The position numbers were made by a program, and so were the translations under genes. A stretch of 51,522 nucleotides of DNA from Lachnospiraceae bacterium. Lineage in GTDB: Bacteria; Bacillota; Clostridia; Lachnospirales; Lachnospiraceae. The DNA is taken from the NCBI GenBank assembly GCA_028692975.1, contig JAQUWF010000011.1, positions 1-51,522 of the forward strand. The letters run 5' to 3'. Below, one piece after another: positions 44,169 to 51,522 of the stretch. The notes beneath the pieces were generated by a model. That model was not told the origin of the DNA. It made no database searches and was given only the letters and a program-made list of their open reading frames with translations. Within the stretch, counting starts at the first letter, position 1. Every line of letters begins with the position of its first letter.

Positions 44169-44377
44169 ACGCTCCGCGAGAGCCTTTTGCGATGCACAGC
44201 CAATGCCGGGCAGCACTATCTCTAAGCAATGATCGGCGGGCGTTCTTAGCGGAGGTGAAATCCTCTGCCTACGGAGACTTAAGATCGAAGGCATTCCTGA
44301 GATCTTTAGCCGCAGTTGGCAGATAGTTCACCGGAGCGTTGCACGCTTTGCGTGAGATAGTGCTGCCCGGTATTGGC
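44169..44377. ncRNA. Candidate structured RNA element
   Basis: A 24-bp inverted repeat with one G-U (44199-44222 with 44354-44377) encloses several local hairpins: CTAAG/CTTAG (44222-44226, 44245-44249), GCGGAGG/CCTCTGC (44249-44255, 44262-44268), and AAGATC/GATCTT with a tandem GA/GA internal loop (44281-44306). ACGCTCCG (44169-44176) and CGGAGCGT (44332-44339) pair across the main stem, as in a pseudoknot. The class is not recognised. Confidence 0.45.
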
Positions 44378-44477
44378 GTCCCCACACAAACACCAAATGT
44401 TCAGCCAACTCCGCAACAACAACAAAGTTTCACGAAAATAGCGCGTATACAAAACAAAAAACTGTCAAATATTATAC

Positions 44478-44506
44478 TTGTAAAGAATTTATATGCGTGT
44501 TAAAAT
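44478..44506 (+). promoter_or_regulatory. Promoter of aspS-gatCAB operon
   Basis: TTGTAA (44478-44483), 17-bp spacer with TGT extended -10, TAAAAT (44501-44506). Predicted start near 44513, directly before the T-box leader. Confidence 0.65.
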
Positions 44507-44512
44507 CAAGTT

Positions 44513-44770
44513 CATATTGAAAATGCAGAGAAAGAGACTCTGTTTTTGAAACCTGACAGGAATCGGGCGTCACCGACTGAGAGCGACCGAATGGGGGAAG
44601 AAAACAAAAGGGAACACTCTGGAGCAGACTGGTCGAACCATAAGTAGGTCAGTACGTCACACGCGTTAAGTGTAAGAGCGGTCAGGGAAACCTGACAATG
44701 CGGGTGGTACCGCGGATAAGAACATAATCCGTCCCGGAATATATAAAAATATTCCAGGGCGGTTTTTTCA
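44513..44770 (+). promoter_or_regulatory. T-box leader, probable Asn (AAC) specifier
   Basis: The T-box core GCGGGTGGTACCGCGG lies at 44700-44715 and pairs with the acceptor end of uncharged tRNA. The intrinsic terminator follows at 44729-44768. In stem I, AAC (44613-44615) followed by A and CTCTG sits at the position expected for the specifier. CTCTG can pair with CAGAG at 44526-44530, and TGTTTT/AAAACA forms the stem above. An Asn specifier suits the AspRS-GatCAB operon downstream. The specifier is an inference from hand folding. Confidence 0.85.
44729..44768 (+). terminator. T-box intrinsic terminator
   Basis: CCGTCCC-GGAATAT (44729-44742) pairs with ATATTCC (44749-44755) and GGGCGG (44757-44762), followed by TTTTTT. 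Confidence 0.88.
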
Positions 44771-44808
44771 TACAAAAAAGCCCTGGGAAAGAAAGAGAGG
44801 AACAGAAA

Positions 44809-46140
44809 ATGGAATATTTAACAGGAGAAAACAAAAAAGAAACAGTAGAAATCGGCGATCTGTTAAGTACAGAAAAACTGGGGCAGATCATCAAAATGCG
44901 GGGAGCCATCCACACGATCCGGGACATGGGAGATATCGCCTTTGTTATATTGCGGAAAAGAGAAGGACTGGTACAATGCGTCTTCGAAAAAGGCAAGACC
45001 AACTATGACTTCAAAGAATTAAAAGAAGCAGCCTGCATCCAGATCCAGGGAGAAGTACACGAAGAAGAACGCGCTCCACATGGCATCGAGATCCGCCTCC
45101 ACGAGATTGAAATCCTGTCAGAGCCGGCAGCAGCTATGCCATTATCCATCAACAAATGGAAAATGAACACCTCCCTGGAAGCGAAACTTAACAACCGCTC
45201 CATTTCATTAAGAAACATCCGGGAACGTGCCAAATTTAAAATTCAGGAAGGCATCGTCAAAGGTTTCCGCGATTTCCTCTATGGGCAGGGATTTACCGAA
45301 ATCCACACTCCTAAGATCGGAGCAAAAGGAGCAGAGGGCGGAGCCAACATCTTCAAACTGGAGTATTTCCACAAACCGGCGATCCTGGAACAGAGCCCAC
45401 AGCTGTACAAACAGATGATGGTAGGCGTATTCGACAGAGTATTTGAGACCGGCCCGGTATTTCGCGCAGAGAAGCATAACACCAAGCGTCACCTGAACGA
45501 ATACACCAGTTTGGACTTCGAAATGGGATATATCGACAGTTTTGAAGATATAATGGCAATGGAGACTGGATTTCTGCAGTATACTATGGCATTATTAAAG
45601 AGAGAGTATGCCAATGAATTAAATATATTAAAAGTAACTCTGCCAAAAGTAGACAAAATCCCCCAGGTACGCTTCGATGTAGCCAAAGAACTGGTATCAA
45701 AGAAGTACGACCGAAAGATCAGGAACCCATACGATCTGGAGCCGGAAGAGGAAGTGCTGATCGGACAATATTTCAAGGAAGAAGAGGATGCAGACTTTGT
45801 GTTTGTCACCCACTATCCGTCCAAGAAACGTCCCTTTTACGCCATGGACGACCCGGCAGATACCAAATTCACCGTAAGCTTTGACCTGCTGTTCCATGGC
45901 ATGGAGATCACAACCGGTGGACAGCGTATCCATGATTACAACATGCTGGTGGAAAAGATCGCAGCCAGAGGCATGACCGAAGAAGGTCTGGAGCAGTATC
46001 TGGATACCTTCAAAGCAGGTATGCCGCCTCATGGAGGGCTGGGACTTGGACTGGAGCGTCTGACCATGAAGCTGGTGGGCGAGGATAATGTTCGGGAGAC
46101 GACACTTTTCCCGAGAGACTTAGGCAGACTGACCCCGTAA
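44809..46140 (+). CDS. aspS: Archaeal-type (likely non-discriminating) aspartyl-tRNA synthetase
   Basis: Class IIb synthetase of 443 residues. OB-fold anticodon-binding N-terminus; catalytic motif 2 in GPVFRAEKHNTKRHLNEYTSLDFEM-type segment and motif 3 GGLGLGLERLTM. The short length, without the bacterial GAD insertion domain, is that of the archaeal-type enzyme, often non-discriminating. Together with gatCAB it would make Asp-tRNA(Asn) for transamidation to Asn-tRNA(Asn). Controlled by the T-box upstream. Whether it charges both tRNAs cannot be proved from sequence alone. Confidence 0.9.
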   Translation: MEYLTGENKKETVEIGDLLSTEKLGQIIKMRGAIHTIRDMGDIAFVILRKREGLVQCVFEKGKTNYDFKELKEAACIQIQGEVHEEERAPHGIEIRLHEIEILSEPAAAMPLSINKWKMNTSLEAKLNNRSISLRNIRERAKFKIQEGIVKGFRDFLYGQGFTEIHTPKIGAKGAEGGANIFKLEYFHKPAILEQSPQLYKQMMVGVFDRVFETGPVFRAEKHNTKRHLNEYTSLDFEMGYIDSFEDIMAMETGFLQYTMALLKREYANELNILKVTLPKVDKIPQVRFDVAKELVSKKYDRKIRNPYDLEPEEEVLIGQYFKEEEDADFVFVTHYPSKKRPFYAMDDPADTKFTVSFDLLFHGMEITTGGQRIHDYNMLVEKIAARGMTEEGLEQYLDTFKAGMPPHGGLGLGLERLTMKLVGEDNVRETTLFPRDLGRLTP

Positions 46141-46168
46141 ATCCTGAAAGGAAAATGGAGGGAATCAT

Positions 46169-46909
46169 ATGAAAGCCAGAACCTGTCGCCTTTGTGGCGG
46201 AAAAGTAAGAAACGGACGATGCATGGATTGTGGAATGGACAACAGCCGTTCCGATGATGATATTCATGCAAATATGAACGACGATACCAGGGGAGCGATT
46301 CCACGGATGACTGCCCAGGATATGGTGCGGCAGGCCATGGTGAGAGATAAACACATCGAGGCGGATATCCGTACCAAGGCCCGGCAGGAATCCCATGCCA
46401 ATGAGCAGCGCACCAATACGCAGCCACAGGGGCAGTATAATCAGGCAAAGGGCCGCTATACCACATCTCAGAGTCAGCACACGCAACAGACAGGGCAGCA
46501 TGTTCCGCCCAGAACCAAAGCGTATTACAGAAAGAGCAATCAGGGGCTGTCCTGGATTGTGTTCGTGATCATTGCGCTGGTACTTTTGGGAAATGTTTCC
46601 TCAGGGTTCTTTGATCATGAGACGGAGACTTCGGTAGAGCCAGTTCAGAATATTATGATCCTGGAGGCTTCAGAGGATACAGAGGACCCAGAGTATGTTT
46701 ATGAGGTGGGCGCGGATTTACAGGCTGGAAACTATGATTTACAGTATGTGAGCGGTGATGAAATCAGTGTGGAAGTAGAACGTGACAATGACGTAACTAT
46801 GTATTATCTTTCTGAGGATCAGTCTTTTATCGAAGGCGTACAACTGCAGGAGGGCGATATGGTTATTTCTTACTATGGGGAAGCGGGGATTTCACCAAGC
46901 AGTTACTAG
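46169..46909 (+). CDS. Unknown zinc-ribbon membrane protein
   Basis: Protein of 246 residues, not recognised. The N-terminus has CRLC (Cys 6, 9) and CMDC (Cys 18, 21), a compact zinc ribbon. A polar Gln/Arg/Thr-rich stretch of about 100 residues follows, then one membrane helix (about 127-147, LSWIVFVIIALVLLGNV). A C-terminal extracytoplasmic domain begins YEVGADLQAGNYDLQYVSGDE, a pattern seen in hypothetical Firmicutes surface domains. It sits inside the aspS-gatCAB operon (28 bp after aspS, 24 bp before gatC) with GGAGGG before its ATG. A role in tRNA amidation is not evident. Confidence 0.75.
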   Translation: MKARTCRLCGGKVRNGRCMDCGMDNSRSDDDIHANMNDDTRGAIPRMTAQDMVRQAMVRDKHIEADIRTKARQESHANEQRTNTQPQGQYNQAKGRYTTSQSQHTQQTGQHVPPRTKAYYRKSNQGLSWIVFVIIALVLLGNVSSGFFDHETETSVEPVQNIMILEASEDTEDPEYVYEVGADLQAGNYDLQYVSGDEISVEVERDNDVTMYYLSEDQSFIEGVQLQEGDMVISYYGEAGISPSSY

Positions 46910-46933
46910 CATAAAACAGGAGGAACAGAGATT

Positions 46934-47227
46934 ATGGCAAATATAATCAGTGACGAAACAATAGAGTATGTGGGCATTCTTGCCAAACTGGAATTGTCTG
47001 AGGAAGAAAAAGAGCAGGCGAAGAAGGATATGGGCAGTATGCTGGATTATATCGATCAGTTAAATGAACTGGATACCATGGGCGTAGAACCTATGTCTCA
47101 TATATTCCCGGTAAACAATGTATTTCGGGAAGATGTAGTGACCAACGGAGACGACAGAGACGAGATCCTTGCCAATGCTCCGGCGAAAAAAGACGGAGCA
47201 TTCAAGGTTCCGAAGACCGTAGAGTAG
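46934..47227 (+). CDS. gatC: Asp/Glu-tRNA amidotransferase subunit GatC
   Basis: Small subunit of 97 residues that stabilises GatA-GatB. It shows the family pattern [40 protein letters not shown] and VFREDVV. First of three contiguous gat genes; GGAGGA precedes the ATG. Confidence 0.95.
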   Translation: MANIISDETIEYVGILAKLELSEEEKEQAKKDMGSMLDYIDQLNELDTMGVEPMSHIFPVNNVFREDVVTNGDDRDEILANAPAKKDGAFKVPKTVE

Positions 47228-47239
47228 GGGGCAGAGACG

Positions 47240-48682
47240 ATGAACAGTATGGATTTGACTGCCGTAGGACTGGGCAGAAAAATAAAAGCAAAAGAAATCA
47301 GCGTGGAACAGGCAGTAAAAGATGCGCTGGAACAGATCAGACAATCTGAGGAAGTGTACAACTGCTACGTGACCGTGGATGAGGAAGGTGCCCTGGCACA
47401 GGCGAAGAAGGTGCAGGGGCTCATAGGCGATGGAACATTGACAGGACCACTGGCAGGGGTGCCGGTGGCGATCAAAGACAATATGTGTACCAGGGGACTG
47501 CGGACGACCTGTTCGTCTAAGATCCTGGATAATTTCATCCCGACTTATACGGCACAGGCTGTTGAGAATCTGGAGGCGGCCGGAGCCGTGATCCTGGGCA
47601 AAACCAACATGGACGAATTTGCCATGGGAAGCACCACAGAGACTTCTGCCTACGGACCAACGAAGAATCCACGGAATCCGCAGCACGTTCCGGGCGGTTC
47701 CTCCGGTGGCTCCTGCGCGGCCGTGGCAGCGAAAGAATGCTCTTATGCACTGGGCTCCGACACAGGCGGTTCCATCCGCCAGCCCAGCTCCTTCTGCGGT
47801 GTGACCGGCATCAAGCCTACTTATGGCACCGTATCCCGCTACGGACTCATCGCCTACGGCTCCTCACTGGATCAGATTGGACCTGTGGCAAAGGACGTGA
47901 CAGACTGTGCAACGATCCTGGAAGTGATCTCTTCTTATGATAAGAAAGACAGTACATCGGTAGAGCGAAAAGACTGCAAATTTACCGAGGCACTGGTGGA
48001 TGACGTGAAGGGTATGCGCATAGGTATTCCGAAAGATTATTTTGGGGAAGGTCTGGACCGTGAAGTCAAGGAAGCCGTTCTGGCAGCAGCCAAAGTGCTG
48101 GAAGCAAAAGGCGCAGTGGTAGAAGAGTTCGACCTGAGTCTGGTGGACTATGCGATTCCTGCTTATTACACGATTGCTTCTGCGGAGGCCAGCTCCAACC
48201 TGTCCCGTTTCGACGGTGTGAAATACGGTTACCGCGCCAAAGAGTATGAAGGGCTGCACAGCATGTACAAAAAGAGCCGTTCCGAAGGCTTCGGCCCAGA
48301 GGTCAAGAGACGTATCATGCTTGGTTCCTTCGTTTTGAGTTCTGGTTATTATGATGCATATTATCTGAAAGCCCTGCGTACCAAAGCCCTGATCAAGAAG
48401 GCTTTCGACAAAGCATTTGAGAAATATGATGTGATCCTTGGACCGGCAGCACCTACTACGGCACCGAAGCTGGGAGAGTCCTTAAGTGATCCGCTGAAAA
48501 TGTACCTGGGGGATATTTATACTATTTCCGTCAATCTGGCAGGTCTGCCGGGCATGACAGTACCTTGTGGTACAGATTCTAAGGGGCTGCCCATCGGCCT
48601 GCAGCTGATCGGCGACTGCTTCAGGGAGCATAATATTATTCGCGCAGGCTATGCGTATGAATGCAGCAGGGAGGCGAAATAA
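47240..48682 (+). CDS. gatA: Asp/Glu-tRNA amidotransferase subunit GatA
   Basis: Amidase-signature subunit of 480 residues that frees ammonia from glutamine for the transamidation. The Ser-cisSer-Lys triad is visible: Lys in PVAIKDN, Ser in PGGSSGGSCAA and nucleophile Ser in SDTGGSIRQPSSFCG. Full length. It is one base from gatB. Confidence 0.97.
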   Translation: MNSMDLTAVGLGRKIKAKEISVEQAVKDALEQIRQSEEVYNCYVTVDEEGALAQAKKVQGLIGDGTLTGPLAGVPVAIKDNMCTRGLRTTCSSKILDNFIPTYTAQAVENLEAAGAVILGKTNMDEFAMGSTTETSAYGPTKNPRNPQHVPGGSSGGSCAAVAAKECSYALGSDTGGSIRQPSSFCGVTGIKPTYGTVSRYGLIAYGSSLDQIGPVAKDVTDCATILEVISSYDKKDSTSVERKDCKFTEALVDDVKGMRIGIPKDYFGEGLDREVKEAVLAAAKVLEAKGAVVEEFDLSLVDYAIPAYYTIASAEASSNLSRFDGVKYGYRAKEYEGLHSMYKKSRSEGFGPEVKRRIMLGSFVLSSGYYDAYYLKALRTKALIKKAFDKAFEKYDVILGPAAPTTAPKLGESLSDPLKMYLGDIYTISVNLAGLPGMTVPCGTDSKGLPIGLQLIGDCFREHNIIRAGYAYECSREAK

Positions 48683-48683
48683 C

Positions 48684-50114
48684 ATGGCAAAACAATATGA
48701 AACGGTCATCGGTCTGGAAGTCCATGTGGAACTGGCAACAAAGACGAAAATATTCTGCGGTTGTTCTACCGAATTTGGCGGAGCACCCAATACACATACC
48801 TGTCCGGTCTGCACCGGTATGCCGGGATCCCTGCCGGTCCTGAATAAACAGGTAGTAGAGTACGCTATGGCAGTAGGACTTGCCACCAACTGTGGCATCA
48901 ATCAGTACTGTAAATTCGACCGGAAGAATTATTTCTATCCGGACAACCCTCAGAACTATCAGATTTCCCAGCTATATCTGCCTATCTGTCATGATGGTTT
49001 TGTGGAAATCGAGACGGCAGCAGGAAGGAAACAGGTAGGCATCCATGAGATTCATATGGAAGAAGATGCCGGAAAACTCATTCATGACGAATGGGAGGAC
49101 TGTTCGCTGGTCGACTATAACCGAAGTGGTGTGCCGCTCATCGAGATCGTATCCGAGCCGGATATGCGAAGTGCCGAGGAGGTTATCGCTTATCTGGACA
49201 AGCTGCGTCTGATTATCCAGTATCTGGGTGCATCCGACTGCAAACTCCAGGAAGGCTCCATGAGAGCGGATGTGAACCTGTCTGTCCGTGAAGTGGGAGC
49301 GCCTGAGTTTGGCACCAGAACAGAGATGAAGAATCTGAACTCCTTCAAGGCCATTGCCCGTGCCATAGAGGGTGAGCGGGAACGCCAGATTGAACTCATC
49401 GAGGAAGGCAAGGCTGTTATTCAGGAGACGAGACGCTGGGATGACAACAAGGAATATTCGTATGCTATGCGTTCCAAGGAGGACGCACAGGATTATCGGT
49501 ATTTCCCGGATCCTGACCTGGTGCCTGTGGTGATCAGTGATGAATGGCTGGAGGAAATAAGACAGAAACAGCCGGAACTGCGCACGGAGAAATTGGAGCG
49601 TTATAAGAAGGAATTCGAGATTCCGGAATATGATGCTGGCATTATCACCGGCACGAAGAAGATGGCTGACATCTTCGAGGAGACTACGGCTATCTGCGGT
49701 AAGCCGAAAAAGGTATCCAACTGGCTCATGGGCGAGACCCTGCGTCTTTTGAGCGAGGCGAATAAAACTCCGGAGGATATCAAATTTTCACCAAAAAATC
49801 TGGCGAAGTTGATTAATCTGGTGGAGTCTGGTACAATCAATAACAGTGTGGCAAAGGATGTATTTGAAAAAGTCTTTGCAGAGGATATTGCCCCGGACAA
49901 ATATGTGGAAGAAAAGGGCTTAAAGACTGTAAACGATGAGGGTGCACTGCGCGCAAAAATCCAGGAGATTGTTGCTGCAAACCCGCAGTCGGTAGAAGAT
50001 TATCACAACGGAAAAGAAAAAGCCATAGGCTTTCTGGTCGGTCAGACTATGAAAGCGATGCAGGGAAAAGCAAATCCCGGCATGGTAAATAAAATTTTAA
50101 AAGAAATCTTATGA
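48684..50114 (+). CDS. gatB: Asp/Glu-tRNA amidotransferase subunit GatB
   Basis: Kinase/transamidase and tRNA-binding subunit of 476 residues. It shows YETVIGLEVHVELATKTKIFCGC, FDRKNYFYPDNPQNYQISQ, the GSMRADVNLSVR motif and RYFPDPDL. It has the C-terminal helical YqeY-like tail (about 400-476, ending PGMVNKILKEIL). ATG 48684 has GGGAGG about 9 bases upstream; an earlier in-frame ATG at 48651 lies within gatA. Confidence 0.97.
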   Translation: MAKQYETVIGLEVHVELATKTKIFCGCSTEFGGAPNTHTCPVCTGMPGSLPVLNKQVVEYAMAVGLATNCGINQYCKFDRKNYFYPDNPQNYQISQLYLPICHDGFVEIETAAGRKQVGIHEIHMEEDAGKLIHDEWEDCSLVDYNRSGVPLIEIVSEPDMRSAEEVIAYLDKLRLIIQYLGASDCKLQEGSMRADVNLSVREVGAPEFGTRTEMKNLNSFKAIARAIEGERERQIELIEEGKAVIQETRRWDDNKEYSYAMRSKEDAQDYRYFPDPDLVPVVISDEWLEEIRQKQPELRTEKLERYKKEFEIPEYDAGIITGTKKMADIFEETTAICGKPKKVSNWLMGETLRLLSEANKTPEDIKFSPKNLAKLINLVESGTINNSVAKDVFEKVFAEDIAPDKYVEEKGLKTVNDEGALRAKIQEIVAANPQSVEDYHNGKEKAIGFLVGQTMKAMQGKANPGMVNKILKEIL

Positions 50115-50150
50115 GAATAAACCATTTCTCATGAGATTCGCAGGTGAGGA

Positions 50151-51497
50151 ATGGAGAACAAAAAACAATTTTATAAGATGGTTTTTGCCCTGGTAGCGCC
50201 GATGACGGTTCAAAACCTGATCAATATCGGTGTTACCTCGGCGGATGTAATCATGCTCGGCAAGGTGAGTGAGACTGTTTTGTCTGCTTGTTCCCTGGCC
50301 GGGCAGGTTTATTTTGTATTATCCCTGATCTTTTTTGGACTTACTTCGGGAGCGGCGGTATTGACGGCCCAGTACTGGGGCAGAAAAGATATGCGGTCCA
50401 TTGAGACCGTATTTGGTATTTCCATGGACATTGCGCTGGGTGTGTCGCTGCTTTTTACGTTGGCAGCGTGGATTATGCCCCGGCAGCTGATGCTTCTTTT
50501 TACTACGGAGGAAGCCGTTATTGTGGAGGGCATTCGGTATATGCGCCTTGTGGCATGCTCTTACACATTGGCTGGAATGACCATGGTTTATCTGAATATT
50601 ATGCGGAGCATGGAGCAGGTGCATATTGGAACCCTGGTCTATGGTCTGTCTTTTTTGCTGAACGTGATTTTGAATGCGGTCTTTATTTTTGGACTCCTTG
50701 GATGTCCGGCCATGGGGATACAGGGTGCAGCACTGGGAACGGTTTGTGCCCGGATGCTGGAACTTGCGATTATCTTTATTTACAATAAAAAATATAACAG
50801 AGTGTTGAAGTTTCATCTCCGGTATCTCCCTATCAAAAACCGTCTGCTGCTGGGGGATTTCTTCCGCTACGCAGTGCCGGTTACTTTGAATGAACTGGTA
50901 TGGGGAACGGGTATGGCGGTTATTACAGCGATTATTGGTCATATGGGGCAGGCGGCGGTTGCGGCAAATTCGGTGGCACAGGTAAGCCGTCAGCTGGCTA
51001 CGGTGGTAGCCTTCGGTATTGCCGGGGCAACGTCTATTATTCTTGGAAAAACACTGGGTGAAGGAAAAAAAGAACTGGCGAAAGTTTATGCAAAACGATT
51101 GTTGCGTATTGCATTCGGCATGGGTCTTTGCGGCGTCTGCGTGATTCTTGCTGTTTCTCCCATTGCCAGGCATTTCCTGAATCTGAGTGATCAGGCGAAG
51201 GAATATCTGCAGCAGATGATGTATATTATGAGTTATTTTGTATTGTGCCAGAGTATTGGCGGCACCCTTATTATGGGGATTTTCCGCTCCGGCGGTGATA
51301 CGCGGATTGGTCTTTTGGTGGATGTTGTGGCTATGTGGGGATTTTCCATCACGACAGGATTTCTGGCGGCCTTTGTATTTCATGCGCCGGTGCCGGTTGT
51401 TTATTTATTTCTCGTTAGTGATGAGGTAATAAAACTGCCGTTTACCTACCGCAGATATCGTTCCATGAAATGGCTGCGGAACATTACCAGAGACTGA
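50151..51497 (+). CDS. MATE family efflux transporter
   Basis: Cation-coupled multidrug/toxin exporter of 448 residues with about twelve hydrophobic segments in two related halves. It begins MVFALVAPMTVQNLINIGVTSADVIMLGKV, with conserved LIFFGLTSGAAVLTAQYWGRKD and, in the second half, FGIAGATSIILGKTLGEGKK. It lies 36 bp after gatB with AGGTGAGGA before the ATG and may be read through from that operon. Substrate unknown. Confidence 0.92.
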   Translation: MENKKQFYKMVFALVAPMTVQNLINIGVTSADVIMLGKVSETVLSACSLAGQVYFVLSLIFFGLTSGAAVLTAQYWGRKDMRSIETVFGISMDIALGVSLLFTLAAWIMPRQLMLLFTTEEAVIVEGIRYMRLVACSYTLAGMTMVYLNIMRSMEQVHIGTLVYGLSFLLNVILNAVFIFGLLGCPAMGIQGAALGTVCARMLELAIIFIYNKKYNRVLKFHLRYLPIKNRLLLGDFFRYAVPVTLNELVWGTGMAVITAIIGHMGQAAVAANSVAQVSRQLATVVAFGIAGATSIILGKTLGEGKKELAKVYAKRLLRIAFGMGLCGVCVILAVSPIARHFLNLSDQAKEYLQQMMYIMSYFVLCQSIGGTLIMGIFRSGGDTRIGLLVDVVAMWGFSITTGFLAAFVFHAPVPVVYLFLVSDEVIKLPFTYRRYRSMKWLRNITRD

Positions 51498-51522
51498 TAT
51501 GCAGAAATTTTGTGAATAATTT

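Noticed and set aside
43988-44326. 112-codon open frame across the palindromic elements
   Set aside because: It runs through the nested inverted repeats, has no ribosome-binding site and no recognisable pattern; the region is better explained as structured non-coding DNA.
50319-51383. 354-codon minus-strand open frame
   Set aside because: Antisense to the MATE transporter; Asn/His/Gln-rich translation without protein-like features.

Overview
The window reads as a chromosomal segment of a low-to-mid GC Gram-positive anaerobe of the class Clostridia, most likely family Lachnospiraceae. Support comes from strong AGGAGG ribosome-binding sites, a T-box leader, LL-diaminopimelate aminotransferase (DapL), an ANTAR regulator beside glutamine synthetase, a non-discriminating AspRS/GatCAB route to Asn-tRNA, DHHW/DUF4358/MBOAT wall-modification genes and Rpn/PD-(D/E)XK putative transposase genes. 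Genus is not determined. No tRNA, rRNA, CRISPR array, phage or complete insertion sequence was seen.

Layout: 1-2.4 kb holds a cysteine-cluster protein, a convergent phosphoesterase overlapping its 3' end, and a Gfo/Idh/MocA oxidoreductase. 2.47-6.39 kb is a four-gene envelope operon (SGNH hydrolase, DUF4358, MBOAT acyltransferase, DHHW protein). Next come an M18 aminopeptidase, a first Rpn-family gene (8.3-9.3 kb), an NlpC/P60 wall hydrolase and a polysaccharide deacetylase. 12.4-21.7 kb is a sugar-sensing and uptake locus: membrane-anchored binding protein, LytS/YesM-type kinase, YesN-type regulator, two further binding proteins, ABC ATPase and permease. It resembles the known XylFII-LytS-YesN arrangement. 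21.8-25.0 kb has typA (minus strand), an ssb-like gene and ybaK. 25.1-30.3 kb is a nucleoside-salvage operon (uridine phosphorylase, deoD, deoC, cdd, deoB) with a membrane lipase at its end, convergent with a purine permease. 32.0-34.4 kb holds a small XRE regulator and an AgrC/AgrA-like two-component pair.

34.5-39.8 kb is a second Rpn-family gene with its 202-nt leader, followed by a second copy of the four-gene envelope operon. In this copy the MBOAT gene is frameshifted in a T tract. 40.0-44.0 kb carries glnA, an ANTAR RNA-binding regulator, dapF and dapL. An 835-bp gap (44.0-44.8 kb) contains two large structured palindromic elements and a T-box with a probable AAC (Asn) specifier. After it come aspS, an unknown zinc-ribbon membrane protein and gatCAB, ending with a MATE transporter.

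The most notable signals are: (i) paralogous four-gene putative extracytoplasmic O-acetylation modules that both include the uncharacterised DUF4358 protein; (ii) two Rpn genes sharing a 202-nt leader with a compensatory base-pair change, each with an in-frame internal ribosome-binding site and ATG that could make a short C-terminal protein; (iii) two unexplained structured elements between dapL and the T-box; (iv) a terminator hairpin between a near-consensus promoter and glnA, next to an ANTAR regulator with a degenerate receiver domain.
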